From Leifsonia sp. ALI-44-B (GTDB lineage: Bacteria; Actinomycetota; Actinomycetes; Actinomycetales; Microbacteriaceae): a DNA stretch of 64,000 nt. The stretch covers positions 558,001-622,000 of the forward strand of contig NZ_MTQL01000007.1 of the NCBI RefSeq assembly GCF_001984125.1, given 5' to 3'. Below, in pieces: positions 51,736-61,648 of this stretch. Position 1 is the first letter of the stretch; the number at the start of each line of letters is the position of its first letter. The notes beneath the pieces are model-generated. The model was given only the letters and a program-made list of their open reading frames with translations, was not told where the DNA came from and did no database searches. The position numbers were made by a program, and so were the translations under genes.

Positions 51736-52623
51736 TTAGACGACGGCATCCAGCGTCTCGTATTCGTCGTCGCTCAGCTCGATGAGGGCGCCCTGCAGGT
51801 TGTCCTCGAGGTGGGCCACGCTCGACGTTCCAGGAATGGGCAGCATGGCGGGCGAGCGGCGCAGCAGCCAGGCGAGGGCCAGCTGGCTCGGGGTCGAGCC
51901 GTGCGAGGCGGCGATCTCGGTGAGCGGACCGCCTTCCTTGGTGAGCTCGCCCGTGGCCAGCGGGAACCAGGGGATGAACCCGATACCGTTCTCGGTGGCG
52001 TAGTCGAGCAGCGCTTCGGACTTGCGGTTGGTCAGGTTGAACAGGTTCTGCACCGACACGATGTCGACGACCTTCTGGGCCGCCTGCAGCTCGTCGACAC
52101 TCACCTCGGACAGGCCGATGTGGCGCACCTTGCCCTCGTCCTGAAGCTTCTTCAGTTCGCCGAGCTGCTCCTCGAGCGGAACCTTCGGGTCGATGCGGTG
52201 CAGCTGCAGCAGGTCGATGCGCTCGACGCCCAGGTGGCGCAGGTTGAGTTCGGTCTGCTGGCGCAGGTACTCGGGGCGGCCGACGGGGATCCACTCGCCC
52301 GGGCCCTGGCGCGTGAAGCCCACCTTCGTGGCGATGACGAGGTCGTCGGTGTAGGGGTGCAGGGCCTCTCGGATGAGAGCATCCGTCACGTAAGGGCCGT
52401 AGGCGTCGGCCGTGTCGATGAGGTTCACGCCGAGTTCGACGGCGCGACGCAGCACGCGGATGGCCTCGTCGCGGTCGCGGGGTTCACCCCAGACGCCGTC
52501 GCCCGTGAGCTGCATGGTGCCGTAGCCGAGGCGGTTGACCGTGAGGTCGCCGCCCAGGGTGAAGGTGCCGGATGCCTCGGCGGGGCGTTCGGAGCTCGTG
52601 GTGTCGGTGGTGGTGTCGGTCAT
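51736..52623 (-). CDS. Aldo/keto reductase
   Basis: The product is 295 residues, an (alpha/beta)8 barrel with the catalytic tetrad visible: Asp in [10 protein letters not shown], Tyr in the same motif, Lys in VIATKVGF and His in LLQLHRIDP. The C-terminal NADPH-binding part reads [18 protein letters not shown]. It reduces aldehydes or ketones; the substrate is unknown. Its ATG overlaps the stop of the quinone oxidoreductase gene (ATGA), so both act together, perhaps in carbonyl detoxification. Confidence 0.9.
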   Translation of the reverse strand: MTDTTTDTTSSERPAEASGTFTLGGDLTVNRLGYGTMQLTGDGVWGEPRDRDEAIRVLRRAVELGVNLIDTADAYGPYVTDALIREALHPYTDDLVIATKVGFTRQGPGEWIPVGRPEYLRQQTELNLRHLGVERIDLLQLHRIDPKVPLEEQLGELKKLQDEGKVRHIGLSEVSVDELQAAQKVVDIVSVQNLFNLTNRKSEALLDYATENGIGFIPWFPLATGELTKEGGPLTEIAASHGSTPSQLALAWLLRRSPAMLPIPGTSSVAHLEDNLQGALIELSDDEYETLDAVV

Positions 52624-53654
52624 CGGTTCTCCTTCTGGGTCACGTCGATCAGCACCTTGCCGACCGTGTTGTTCTCGACGGCGTCGTGCGCCTGGGCGGT
52701 CTCGGCGAGCGCGAAGCGGTGCAACGGCAGCCCGGCCTCCTCGCCCACCGCGAGCGCGCCGTCGGCGATGGCATCCGAAACGGCGTCGACCGCGTTCTGC
52801 TTCTGCGTGCTCGTCGTCGTGTAGGTGAGGATGAATTGGAAGCGGATGTTCTTGACCATGCTTTCCCGGAACGGCACCGCGAGCGGTTCGCTCGAGTCGG
52901 TGGCATAGAGGGAGATGGTGCCGGAGGGCGCGATGACCGCGAGGTCGGCCTCGAGGTTGGCGTAGGGGTTCACGTCGACGATGACGTCGACGCCTCCCGC
53001 GGCGATGTCACGCACGCGGGCTGCGACATCCTCGGTGCGGTAGTTGATGATGTGGTGAGCGCCGGCCGCACGCGCCAGGGCGGCCTTCTCGTCGCTCGAG
53101 ACCGTGGTGATGACGGTGGCCCCGGCCCAGGCGGCCAGCTGGATGGCGGCGTGACCGACGGCCCCCGCGCCTCCCGTGACCAGAATCGTGCGGCCGTGCA
53201 GGCTCGCGGGGGCGAGGCGGTCGGGCAGGGTTTCGGATGCCGTGAGCGCACGGTGGGCGGTCAGTGCGGGGATCCCGACCGAGGCGCCCACGTCGAGCAG
53301 GGCTTCGTCCGGCAGCGGAACCACCTGGTATTCGGGCAGCACCACATACTCCTGGGCGGTGCCGTCGTCGCGCTGCCAGGCGGCGTCCCACACCCACACG
53401 GGGTCGCCCACGCGCACGTGTTCGACATCGTCGCCGATCGCGTCGACGAAGCCGGCCCCGTCTTGATTGGGCACCTTCGGGGTGTCGAACTCGTCGCTCG
53501 AACCCGAGCCGGCGCGGGACTTCCAGTCGGTGGGGTTCACGCCCGAGACGACGATGCGCACGCGCACCTCGCCCTTCGAGACCTCCGGCACCGGCCTGTC
53601 GACCAGCTCGAGGACGCTCGAGTCTCCCGTGCGTCGGTATTGAACAGCCTTCAC
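52620..53654 (-). CDS. NADPH:quinone reductase-like MDR enzyme
   Basis: The product is 344 residues, a medium-chain dehydrogenase of the zinc-independent QOR type: [33 protein letters not shown], and the Rossmann motif [23 protein letters not shown]. No zinc-binding Cys cluster is seen. It would reduce quinones or enones with NADPH. GTG 53654 is chosen because GAGGAGGA precedes it; the longer frame from 53762 lacks such a site. Confidence 0.88.
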   Translation of the reverse strand: MKAVQYRRTGDSSVLELVDRPVPEVSKGEVRVRIVVSGVNPTDWKSRAGSGSSDEFDTPKVPNQDGAGFVDAIGDDVEHVRVGDPVWVWDAAWQRDDGTAQEYVVLPEYQVVPLPDEALLDVGASVGIPALTAHRALTASETLPDRLAPASLHGRTILVTGGAGAVGHAAIQLAAWAGATVITTVSSDEKAALARAAGAHHIINYRTEDVAARVRDIAAGGVDVIVDVNPYANLEADLAVIAPSGTISLYATDSSEPLAVPFRESMVKNIRFQFILTYTTTSTQKQNAVDAVSDAIADGALAVGEEAGLPLHRFALAETAQAHDAVENNTVGKVLIDVTQKENR

Positions 53655-53827
53655 GTCTTCCTCCTCAACGAAACGATGGGCGGGCGACGGGCCCGTCAGT
53701 GTCGGCAACGCGGCACGCCCGGTCACAATTCCGAGCGCCGCGATGTGCACCACCTCTGTCATAGCCCAGGAAGCTGAAGGTTGTTCAGCCCGTTGCCCGC
53801 CGAGGCATCCGGGTGTAACGCTGGAGC

Positions 53828-54610
53828 ATGACTACTGAACAGGTGACCAAAGACCGTGCGCTCGCGTTGCAGGCGCTGCACCAGGACGCGAAGATTCTGA
53901 GCGTCGTGAACGTGTGGGATGCCGTGAGCGCGAAGGCCGTCGCGGCGCTGCCCCAGACATCCGCCATCGCCACCGCGGGGCACTCGATCGCCGCGAGCTA
54001 CGGCTATGAAGACGGCGGCATGCCGCTCGACGTGGCCCTCGCTGGCGTGAAGACCGTGGTGGATGCCGTGGACCTCCCCGTCACCGCCGACCTCGACGAC
54101 GGCTACTCCGACCCCGCCGAGACCATTCGCCGCGCCATCGCGCTGGGCGTCGTCGGCGCCAACGTCGAAGACCGGCTGCGCCCCTTCGACGAGTCGGTGC
54201 AGCGCGTCAGCGCCATCATGCGGGCGGCCGAGCAGGAGGGTATCGCCTTCCAGCTGAACGCCCGCACCGACGCCATCGTGCGCGGCGGCGACCGACCGGC
54301 CCACGAGAGCATCGAGGATGCGATCGCGCGCGGCAAGGCGTTCCTCGACCAGGGCGCGGCCCTCGTCTTCGTGCCCGGCGCGCTCGACCGCGAGGCCATC
54401 GAACGACTCGTCGAGGGGCTCGGAGCGGGCAAGCTGTCCGTCATCGGTGCGCCCGGCGCCCTGCCGGCGCCGGAACTTGAGGCGCTCGGCGTGGCCCGCG
54501 TTTCCTACGGCCCGTTCACGCAGCGCGTGGCACTGCGGGCGCTGCAGAACCTCGCGAGCGACCTCTACGGCGGCGGCGTCATCCCCACCGACACGCCGGC
54601 GCTCAACTGA
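53828..54610 (+). CDS. Isocitrate lyase/PEP mutase family protein
   Basis: The product is 260 residues with a TIM-barrel of the ICL/PEPM superfamily: SVVNVWDAVSAKAVAALPQT, the metal-binding VTADLDDGYSDPAETIRRAI, VEDRL and FQLNARTDAIVRGG. The usual isocitrate lyase Cys motif K-K-C-G-H is absent, and GANVEDRLRP occupies the corresponding strand, so it is not a classical lyase and may act on oxaloacetate- or carboxyphosphonate-like substrates. GGAG lies 1-4 nt before ATG 53828 (CTGGAGC). Confidence 0.85.
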   Translation: MTTEQVTKDRALALQALHQDAKILSVVNVWDAVSAKAVAALPQTSAIATAGHSIAASYGYEDGGMPLDVALAGVKTVVDAVDLPVTADLDDGYSDPAETIRRAIALGVVGANVEDRLRPFDESVQRVSAIMRAAEQEGIAFQLNARTDAIVRGGDRPAHESIEDAIARGKAFLDQGAALVFVPGALDREAIERLVEGLGAGKLSVIGAPGALPAPELEALGVARVSYGPFTQRVALRALQNLASDLYGGGVIPTDTPALN

Positions 54611-54933
54611 CGACCGCAACGGCCGGATGACCCCGCAGCACCTCTGTGCGTGCGCGCACGTCTGCGGCGGTCCGGGCAGCGAACCGCTCGCGCGTTGCTG
54701 GCGGACGTCGTGGCGTCGCCGCATGCCGTGTCGATAAATCATCCGCGTCCTGGCCGAGTTGGCGACGCCGGGAGGCGGAGCGACTGCCTGTCGCTCCGCC
54801 TCCCGTGTGCTCGGCGCCGCGTCGGGCCAGTCCTGTATCGTGCTGAGAATTGGCCGCAGTGGATCGCCCCGTCACGGGCAGCGACCGTTGCGGTGTCCGC
54901 GCGAGCGAAGCTCCCCTGAGAGGACCGCAAAAC
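54611..54933. other. 323-nt intergenic region before manA
   Basis: No convincing gene. It holds a strong terminator hairpin (54770-54804), after which TATCGT/GAGAAT candidates for a manA -10 box occur around 54835-54850. The 160 nt between the preceding stop and the hairpin hold nothing recognised. Confidence 0.4.
54770..54804 (+). terminator. Perfect 15-bp terminator-like hairpin
   Basis: GGGAGGCGGAGCGAC (54770-54784) pairs perfectly with 54790-54804 around a 5-nt loop. No U-tract follows. It lies 160 nt after the upstream gene, so a small transcript ending here is also possible. Confidence 0.65.
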
Positions 54934-56157
54934 ATGTTCGTCCCCCTCGACGCCACACCCCGCGACTATGCGTGGGGGTCGACCACTTTGATGTCCGAGC
55001 TGCTGGGCACGACGCCATCCGGGGGGCCCGAGGCCGAACTGTGGTTGGGTGCTCATGACGGCCGGCCCACGCCCATCGCGCAGGGCGCCCCCGTGAGCGA
55101 ACACGCCGACCTCGCCGACTGGTTCGCGAGCGATCCCCGCACCGCGCTCGGCGACCTCGAGGAGCTTCCGTTCCTGCTGAAGATCCTGGCCGCGGCGCAC
55201 CCGCTCTCGTTGCAGGCGCACCCGTCGTTGGCGCGTGCCGGTGAAGGGTTCGACGACGAGGAGCGACGCGGCATCCCGATCGATGCCGCCCACCGCAACT
55301 ACAAGGATCGTCTGCACAAACCCGAGCTCATCGTCGCGTTGCGCGACGGGTTCCAGGCGCTGTGCGGTTTTCGCGAACTCGCGGGCACCGACGCCCTGCT
55401 GGCGGATCTCGCGTCGACCGCGCCCGCGGCCGATCATCGCGCCCAGATCGAGGGGCTGCGCGAGAGCCTGGCCGCCCCGGATGGTCTGCGCGCGACGGTT
55501 GCGCGCGTGCTCGGCGAGCCGGCGCAGGATCTCGTGAGCGCGGTCGTGGCTGCGGCAGCGGGCGGCGACGCATCCTCCGATTTCGCCGCGGAGCGGGCCC
55601 TCGTGACGCGCCTGGCCGAGGAGTACCCGGGCGACCCGGGCATCGTCGTCGCGACGCTCGTCAACCTGGTGACGCTGAGTGAAGGCGAAGCGCTCTACCT
55701 GCCCGCCGGAAACATCCATGCGTATTTGGATGGCATCGGCATCGAGCTCATGGCCGCGAGCGACAACGTGCTGCGCGGCGGCCTGACCCCGAAGCACGTC
55801 GACGTGCCCGAGTTGCTCGACGTGCTCGACTTCGAGCCCCGGCCCGTGCCACGCCTCGAACCGGCCGTCCTGGCCGAGGGCCTCAGCCTCTTCGTGCCGT
55901 GGGATGTGCCCGACTTCGAGCTGCTGCGCGCCGATGTGAGCGATGCCGACGCCGCGTCGACTCCTGAGTTCGAACTGCCCGGCCCGGCCATCGCGATCGT
56001 CACCGACGGCCAGGTGACGATCACGGGCGCACACGGATTAACCACTCTCGACCGCGGGCGATACGCCTTCGTCACACCGGATGAGGCGCGCCTGCGCTTC
56101 TCGGGCTCGGGCACGGTTTTCGTCGCGACGACGCAGGACGACGCGCCCACGTCGTAG
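54934..56157 (+). CDS. manA: Mannose-6-phosphate isomerase, class I
   Basis: The product is 407 residues, the usual length. Type I PMI motifs are present: DYAWGSTTLMSELLG, HPLSLQAHPSLARAGEGF (zinc ligands Gln/His), KPELIVALRDGFQALCGF and GIELMAASDNVLRGGLTPKHVDV. It interconverts fructose-6-P and mannose-6-P for glycolysis or glycan synthesis. AGAGGACC precedes ATG 54934. It is followed by a strong terminator and precedes the fructosamine operon. Confidence 0.93.
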   Translation: MFVPLDATPRDYAWGSTTLMSELLGTTPSGGPEAELWLGAHDGRPTPIAQGAPVSEHADLADWFASDPRTALGDLEELPFLLKILAAAHPLSLQAHPSLARAGEGFDDEERRGIPIDAAHRNYKDRLHKPELIVALRDGFQALCGFRELAGTDALLADLASTAPAADHRAQIEGLRESLAAPDGLRATVARVLGEPAQDLVSAVVAAAAGGDASSDFAAERALVTRLAEEYPGDPGIVVATLVNLVTLSEGEALYLPAGNIHAYLDGIGIELMAASDNVLRGGLTPKHVDVPELLDVLDFEPRPVPRLEPAVLAEGLSLFVPWDVPDFELLRADVSDADAASTPEFELPGPAIAIVTDGQVTITGAHGLTTLDRGRYAFVTPDEARLRFSGSGTVFVATTQDDAPTS

Positions 56158-56174
56158 CGCCCGCACGAGCCCAC

Positions 56175-56207
56175 AGGGGCGGTACCGGATCATCCGGTGC
56201 CGCCCCT
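56175..56207 (+). terminator. Terminator hairpin after manA
   Basis: A 15-bp stem with one T-G pair (56175-56189 with 56193-56207) and 3-nt loop starts 17 nt after the manA stop. A further CACAG/CTGTG extension flanks it. Confidence 0.75.
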
Positions 56208-56254
56208 CTGTGTTGCGCCCGTGTAAACAGCTCGTTCCGCTCGTGAGAAAAGCA

Positions 56255-56318
56255 TTGACCGCGGAGAGATCGCGCCCTAGATTATGGGACAGCAGTCAGG
56301 TGCCGTCAGATGTCTGAC
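56255..56318 (+). promoter_or_regulatory. Promoter and operator of the fructosamine operon
   Basis: TTGACC (56255-56260), 17 bp and TAGATT (56278-56283) form a near-consensus sigma-70 promoter. The perfect palindrome GTCAGA-TG-TCTGAC (56305-56318), flanked by outer CAGG/CCTG arms (56297-56300, 56321-56324), lies just past the expected start site. It is a likely binding site for the FrlR-like regulator encoded at the end of the operon. Confidence 0.6.
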
Positions 56319-56354
56319 AGCCTGCGCCTATGACCCTTCGACAGAAAGACCGCG

Positions 56355-57368
56355 ATGCTCAACTTCGACCCCGACCGCTTCCTCACCATTCAGAGCGACG
56401 CTGTCGCCATCGCTCCCCGGCTCGACGCCGAACTCCGTCGCCTGCTCGACGGCGGCGCGGAGAACCTCTTCTTCCTCGGCGCCGGCGGGGTCATGTTCCT
56501 CACCCAACCCGCACTGCAGCTGCTGCAGACGTCGTCCACGTTCCCCACCTTCTATGAGATGGGCGCCGAACTCGTCGAGCGCGGCAATGTGAACCTCGGC
56601 CCGACATCCATCGTCGTCATGCCCTCGCTCTCGGGCACGACGAAGGAAGCGATCACGGCTCTCGACTATGCCCGCTCGAAGGGCGCCACCATCATCACGT
56701 TCACGGGCCATGCCGACACCCCGCTCGCACAGAACGCCGACATCAACTTCACCACCTTCGCCGAGGACGACACCTCGTCGGAGATGTTCTACCTGCAGAC
56801 CCTGCTCGTCGCGCTGACGATCCTCGACCACCGCGGCGAGATCACCGACTACTCCTCGATCGTCGCCGAGCTGCAGCAGCTGCCGGCCCTGCTCATCGAG
56901 ACGAAGAACGACTTCGAGTCGAAGGCCCCCGCCTTTGCCCAGGCCCTCGCCGACAGCGACTACCACCTGATCACGGGCGCCGGCTCGACGTGGCCCGAGG
57001 CGCACTACTACGGCATGTGCATCCTCGAAGAGATGCAGTGGATTCGCACGCGCCCCGTGCACGCCTCTGACTTCTTCCACGGCGCGCTCGAACTCGTGGA
57101 AGAAAACGTGAGCGTCGTCGTGTTCGCCGGCGAAGACGCCACCCGCGGCCTCACCACGCGCGTGCAGGAATTCGCCCCGCGCTTCACCGAGCGCCTCCTC
57201 GTTCTCGATGCGGCGACGCTCTTCCTGCCGGGCATCTCGGACCGCACGCGCAGCCTCATCTCGCCCGTTCTGCTCGCCACGGTGCTCGAGCGCGTCAGCG
57301 CCCACCTCGAGGTGCTGCGCGACCACCCCCTGACCACCCGCCGCTACTACAAGAAGCTCGTCTACTGA
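56355..57368 (+). CDS. frlB: SIS-domain fructosamine-6-phosphate deglycase, FrlB-like
   Basis: The product is 337 residues with two SIS domains. The first has ENLFFLGAGGVMF and VMPSLSGTTKEAITAL; the second has YHLITGAGSTWPEAHYYGMC and HASDFFHGALELVEE. FrlB-type enzymes split phosphorylated Amadori compounds into amino acid and glucose-6-P. The order SIS, binding protein, two permeases, PfkB kinase matches Bacillus subtilis frlBONMD, which supports this over GlmS-like deaminases. The ribosome site (AGAAAG) is weak. Confidence 0.8.
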   Translation: MLNFDPDRFLTIQSDAVAIAPRLDAELRRLLDGGAENLFFLGAGGVMFLTQPALQLLQTSSTFPTFYEMGAELVERGNVNLGPTSIVVMPSLSGTTKEAITALDYARSKGATIITFTGHADTPLAQNADINFTTFAEDDTSSEMFYLQTLLVALTILDHRGEITDYSSIVAELQQLPALLIETKNDFESKAPAFAQALADSDYHLITGAGSTWPEAHYYGMCILEEMQWIRTRPVHASDFFHGALELVEENVSVVVFAGEDATRGLTTRVQEFAPRFTERLLVLDAATLFLPGISDRTRSLISPVLLATVLERVSAHLEVLRDHPLTTRRYYKKLVY

Positions 57369-57372
57369 GCCG

Positions 57373-57398
57373 AAGGGGCCGCCACTCGGCGGCCCCTT
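57373..57398 (+). terminator. Hairpin between frlB and the binding-protein gene
   Basis: AAGGGGCCGCC (57373-57383) pairs perfectly with 57388-57398 (11 bp, ACTC loop), followed by a short T run, 4 nt after the frlB stop. It may partly terminate or protect the 3' end. A 15-bp direct repeat (57405-57434) follows. Confidence 0.6.
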
Positions 57399-57497
57399 TC
57401 CGTCCCGCCCCACCCGAACCCGCCCCACCCGAACCACCAGCACCGCATTTCATCCGCAACGCCCGATCCGGATCTCCGCTCTCGAAAGGTACGTACC

Positions 57498-58817
57498 GTG
57501 AAGAAAACACCACATGCGCTCGTGATCGGCGGTCTCGTCGCTCTGGCGCTGACCGCCTGTAGCTCGGGCGGCACCGGCACCACCGCGCAAAAAGACGTCG
57601 ACCTCTCCGACGTGGACTACTCCGGCACCGTCAGCGTCATCACGCGTTACGCCGGCGCCTACGAGGGGTTCTTCCAGCAGATGAAGGCCGACTTCGAGGC
57701 CGAGCACCCCGATGTGACCATCGAGCTGCAGCAAGAATCCGACCAGGGCTATAAAGACAAGATCAAGACGCTCACGGCATCGCAGAGCCTCCCCGATGTG
57801 TACTTCTCCTGGGCCGGCAACTATGCCGAACAGTTCTACGACAACGGGGTCGTGCAAGACCTGACCAGCGTCATCGGGTCGGGCACCGAATGGGGTGACA
57901 CATTGGCTCCCAGCGCAGTGGGCGCCTTCACCAAGGACGGAAAGACCTACGGCATCCCCTTCGGCCTCGACGCCAAGTTCATGGTCTACAACGAGAAGAT
58001 GTTCGCGGATGCGGGCGCCACCGTCCCCACCGACCTCGACAGCCTGCTCGAAACGTGTTCGACCCTTTCGGCCGCCGGGCTGACGCCCATGTCGTTCGGA
58101 AACGTCGACGGCTGGCCGGCCCTGCACTTCATCACCCAGTTGAACAGCTACAACGTGCCGGCCAAGACCCTGGCCGACGATTACAAACCCGATACGGCGA
58201 CCTTCGAGAACCCGGGTTACGTCGACTCGCTCGACCAGTTCTCCGAGATCGTCGACCAGTGCACCACGACGGGCGCATCGGCGAACGGCTCGGACTACTA
58301 CTCGCAGCGCGACGCGTTCGGGGCGGGAGCATCCGCCATGTTCTATGTCGAGAACCTCGAGTTCGGCGCGACCGTGCCGGAAGGCAGCCAGGCCGAACAG
58401 GACGGCTGGAACATCTTCAAGCTGCCCGTGCCGGCCGACGCCGCGGGAGACACCGGCGCACTCACGGGCGCCCCGGACGGCTTCCTCGTCAACCCGAAAG
58501 CCGAGAACCTGCCGCTCGCGGTCGAGTTCATGCGCTTCGTCACCGACAAGAAGAACGCCGAGACGCTGACCACCATGCTCAACATCCCGAGCCCCGTGGT
58601 GGGTTCGCTCACCGAGAGCAACTCCACCCCGCAACTGCGCGAAAGCATCGATCAGCTGCAGGATGCGAGCAGCCTGTCGATCTGGCTCGACACCGTCACG
58701 GTGCCCGACGTCGCCGACGCCTACCTCTCGGGGGTCGAGGGCCTCATCGCCGGCGACAAGACGCCAGAACAGGTGATGGATGCCGTGAAGGCAGCCTCCG
58801 AGCAGGCGAAGGGCTGA
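57498..58817 (+). CDS. frlO: ABC sugar-type substrate-binding lipoprotein, FrlO-like
   Basis: The product is 439 residues with a lipoprotein signal ending LTAC (Cys21). The mature protein is a family-1 extracellular solute-binding fold: FFQQMKADFEAEHPDVTIEL, GIPFGLDAKFMVYNEKMFAD and a late VTDKKNAETL region. By operon position it binds fructosamines such as fructoselysine, but sequence alone only says sugar-like ligand. GTG 57498 follows AAAGGT. Confidence 0.8.
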   Translation: MKKTPHALVIGGLVALALTACSSGGTGTTAQKDVDLSDVDYSGTVSVITRYAGAYEGFFQQMKADFEAEHPDVTIELQQESDQGYKDKIKTLTASQSLPDVYFSWAGNYAEQFYDNGVVQDLTSVIGSGTEWGDTLAPSAVGAFTKDGKTYGIPFGLDAKFMVYNEKMFADAGATVPTDLDSLLETCSTLSAAGLTPMSFGNVDGWPALHFITQLNSYNVPAKTLADDYKPDTATFENPGYVDSLDQFSEIVDQCTTTGASANGSDYYSQRDAFGAGASAMFYVENLEFGATVPEGSQAEQDGWNIFKLPVPADAAGDTGALTGAPDGFLVNPKAENLPLAVEFMRFVTDKKNAETLTTMLNIPSPVVGSLTESNSTPQLRESIDQLQDASSLSIWLDTVTVPDVADAYLSGVEGLIAGDKTPEQVMDAVKAASEQAKG

Positions 58818-58842
58818 GCGACCCATGCTGAAGGAGGTCCCC

Positions 58843-59787
58843 GTGGCCAGGAAGGATTCCGCCCTCGCGACGGGGACTTCCGCCCCGCTGCGCACCGGCC
58901 GGCCGACGCGCCGCCGCCCCGCCCGCTGGAAGGGTCTGGTCTGGGTCGTCCCCGGCCTCGCCGTCCTGTTCCTCTTCGTCTACTACCCGCTCGTGCTGAA
59001 CTTCCGTTACAGCGTCGAATCATCGAACATCTTCACGGGCGAGCAATCGTTCGTCGGCGCGGACAACTACGTCAAGATGTTCGCCGACCCGATCTTCTGG
59101 CGGGCCCTCGGCAACAACGTGCTCTACGCGGTCATCTCGATCGTCTTCCAGGTGGGCTTCGCGCTCGTGTTGGCGGCGATCATCGAGGGTCTGCGCAGCG
59201 CCCGGTGGCGAGCCGTCCTGCGGTCGATCTACTTCGTGCCCGCGGCGATGTCGCTCACCGTGACGGGCCTGCTGTTCAGCTTCATCTATCAGCCGGATGG
59301 TGGCCTGCTGAACGGCATCCTCGACGCGGTCGGCGCGGATGACCTGCAGCGCGCGTGGCTCGGCAACTCGCAGACCGCTATGACGGCGATCATCATGATG
59401 AGCCAGTGGCAGGGGTTCGGCTACACGGCGCTTCTCTTCGCCGTCGCCATTCAACGCATCCCGCGCGAACTCTTCGAGGCCGCGGCGATCGACGGGGTGG
59501 GACCGATCCGCCAGATCTTCACCATCACGGTGCCGCTCGTGCGCGAGATGACGGCGCTCATGATGATCGTCACGATATCGGGCGCATTCCAGGTGTTCAA
59601 CGAGGTCATGGTGATGACCTCTGGCGGCCCTGATAACTCCACGCAGGTGCTCGGCACCTGGCTCTACCGCAGCGGATTCGTGAAGAACGACTTCGGTTAT
59701 GCGGCCGCGATAGCCGTCGTGATGTTCGTCATCACCCTGGCGCTCGCCATCGTCCAAGTCCAGTACGCCAACAAGAAGAGGGTCTGA
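58843..59787 (+). CDS. frlN: ABC permease, FrlN-like
   Basis: The product is 314 residues with six membrane helices and the EAA motif PRELFEAAAIDGVGPIRQIF that contacts the ATPase, as in MalF-type permeases. GTG 58843 is chosen because AAGGAGGT (58831-58838) sits just upstream; ATG 58825 would place that site inside the gene. It pairs with the next permease. No ATPase gene is present in the operon, so a shared MsmX-type ATPase elsewhere is implied. Confidence 0.85.
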   Translation: MARKDSALATGTSAPLRTGRPTRRRPARWKGLVWVVPGLAVLFLFVYYPLVLNFRYSVESSNIFTGEQSFVGADNYVKMFADPIFWRALGNNVLYAVISIVFQVGFALVLAAIIEGLRSARWRAVLRSIYFVPAAMSLTVTGLLFSFIYQPDGGLLNGILDAVGADDLQRAWLGNSQTAMTAIIMMSQWQGFGYTALLFAVAIQRIPRELFEAAAIDGVGPIRQIFTITVPLVREMTALMMIVTISGAFQVFNEVMVMTSGGPDNSTQVLGTWLYRSGFVKNDFGYAAAIAVVMFVITLALAIVQVQYANKKRV

Positions 59788-60695
59788 TGGCCGAGACATC
59801 CACCGTCGCCATCGTCACGCAGGGTGCGCGACGTGACCGCGACCCGCGACGCGCGGTCACGGCGAACCGAACCGACGCATTGCGCCTCATCGGGCGCCTC
59901 CTGCTCGTCGGGTTCCTCGCCGGCCTCGCCATCGTCGTGATCTACCCGATCCTCTGGATGGTTCTCTCATCGTTCAAGACCAACGGCGAGATCCTGCAGA
60001 ACCCGTTCGGCTGGCCGTCCGCCCTCAACGCCGACAGCTACGGCCGCGCGCTCGACAGCGGAGTCGGAACCTATCTGCTCAACAGCGTCATCGTCACCGC
60101 GGCGAGCGTAGTGAGCACCACCCTGCTCAGCGCGTGGGCGGCGTATGGCCTGACGCGCATCACCATTCCGTTCAGCCGCACGATCCTGTTCGTGATCGTG
60201 GGCGGGCTGATGCTCGCGCCGACCGTCGCGGTCATCCCCCTCGTGCGGTTGCTGCAGTCGTGGGGAATCTACGACTCCTACTGGGCGCTCATCGTGCTCT
60301 ATACGGCGTTCCGCATTCCGTTCACGACGTTCCTCATCCGCTCGTACATGGTCGACCTGCCCGTCGAGGTCGATGAGGCCGCCGTGCTCGACGGCGCCCG
60401 CAACAGCCAGATCTTCTGGCGCATCACCCTGCCGATGTCGGCGCCGATCATCACGTCGGCGGTCATCCTGCAGATCCTGTTCGCGTGGAACGAATACCTC
60501 TTCGCGCTCATCTTCGTCGGGGATGACGCGCTGAAAACCCTGCCCGTCGGTCTCGCCACCCTCTCCTCGCGCTCGGTCACCGATTTCCCGGCCGTCTTCG
60601 CGGGGATGACGATAGCGGCCGTGCCCATGATCGTGTTGTTCTTCGTCTGCCAGAAGTACTTCATCCGGGGCCTCGCCGACGGGATCGGCAAATGA
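59787..60695 (+). CDS. frlM: ABC permease, FrlM-like
   Basis: The product is 302 residues, MalG-type, with six membrane helices and EAA loop EVDEAAVLDGARNSQIFWRI. Its ATG shares one base with the preceding stop (TGATG). It forms the heterodimeric channel with FrlN for the captured sugar-amine conjugate. The stop overlaps an in-frame ATG (60692) of the kinase frame, though the kinase probably starts at 60770. Confidence 0.85.
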   Translation: MAETSTVAIVTQGARRDRDPRRAVTANRTDALRLIGRLLLVGFLAGLAIVVIYPILWMVLSSFKTNGEILQNPFGWPSALNADSYGRALDSGVGTYLLNSVIVTAASVVSTTLLSAWAAYGLTRITIPFSRTILFVIVGGLMLAPTVAVIPLVRLLQSWGIYDSYWALIVLYTAFRIPFTTFLIRSYMVDLPVEVDEAAVLDGARNSQIFWRITLPMSAPIITSAVILQILFAWNEYLFALIFVGDDALKTLPVGLATLSSRSVTDFPAVFAGMTIAAVPMIVLFFVCQKYFIRGLADGIGK

Positions 60696-60769
60696 CGGTC
60701 GGGCACCCCGCACCGGAAGCACGAGATGATGTGAGCGGCGGAGGGGCGCCGCTCAGGGAGGAGAACGGC

Positions 60770-61648
60770 ATGACGGGACCGCGGTTCGCGACGCTCGGCG
60801 ACAACACGATCGACCAGTACTTCGGCGCGACGAACGAAAGCTTCGTCGGCGGCAACGCCGTCAACGTGGCCGTGCAGTTGGCGGCTCTCGGCGACGACGT
60901 CCGCTACGCGGGGGCGGTCGGCGCCGATCGCGACGGACAGCGCGTGCGGTCGGCCTTGCACCAGCGCGGCGTCGGCGTCGAACTTCTCGTCGACCTTCCC
61001 GGGGTGACGTCGATCTCCCAGATCCAGGTGCAGAGAGACGGCGACCGGCGCATCGGTTTCGAGGACTTCGCCGTCTGCGCCGACTACCGCCCATCGGCTG
61101 CGGCGTACGACGCGGTGGCCGACGCCGCGATCGTGCACCTCGGGTGGACCCCCTTCGGCGGAGAGATCCGCCGCGAACTCAGCTCCCGCGGCGTAGCGAT
61201 CAGCCAGGACTGCGCGGTCACGGCGGGTTTCGACCACCTCGACATCGCGTTCGGATCGGCCGGCGAGAATGTCGAGGCCGCCCGCATCCAGGCCATCGAG
61301 GCTCTCGCGGGCGGTGCGGCACTCGCCATCGTCACGATGGGTGCAGCGGGGAGTATCGGGTTCGACGGCGAGAGCTGGTTCGAACAGGCCGCCGAACCGG
61401 CCGAGGTGGTGGACACCACGGGTGCCGGGGATGCCTTCATCGCGGGTTTCCTGCACGAGTGGGCGCGGTCCGCCGATGTCCCGGCCGCCCTGGCCTCTGG
61501 GGCTCGCAACGCCGCCCGAGCGTGCGGGCACCCCGGGGGGTTTGCGCAGCAGCCGGAACCGCTCGACATCACCTCGCCCCGCGGTACATTGAGAGATCGA
61601 GCGCAAGGGCACGAGCCGGCCGTGATGCACGATGAGGGGAGCATCTGA
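60770..61648 (+). CDS. frlD: PfkB-family fructosamine kinase, FrlD-like
   Basis: The product is 292 residues with PfkB signatures: N-terminal TLGDNTIDQYFGATNESFVG, then GNAVNVAVQLAALG, and C-terminal VVDTTGAGDAFIAGFL with the catalytic Asp. The start resembles FrlD more than sugar kinases. It phosphorylates imported Amadori products at C6 for FrlB. ATG 60770 has GGGAGGAG upstream and matches the family start; ATG 60692 would add 26 residues. The C-terminus runs past the fold with a polar tail (RDRAQGHEPAVMHDEGSI). Confidence 0.83.
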   Translation: MTGPRFATLGDNTIDQYFGATNESFVGGNAVNVAVQLAALGDDVRYAGAVGADRDGQRVRSALHQRGVGVELLVDLPGVTSISQIQVQRDGDRRIGFEDFAVCADYRPSAAAYDAVADAAIVHLGWTPFGGEIRRELSSRGVAISQDCAVTAGFDHLDIAFGSAGENVEAARIQAIEALAGGAALAIVTMGAAGSIGFDGESWFEQAAEPAEVVDTTGAGDAFIAGFLHEWARSADVPAALASGARNAARACGHPGGFAQQPEPLDITSPRGTLRDRAQGHEPAVMHDEGSI

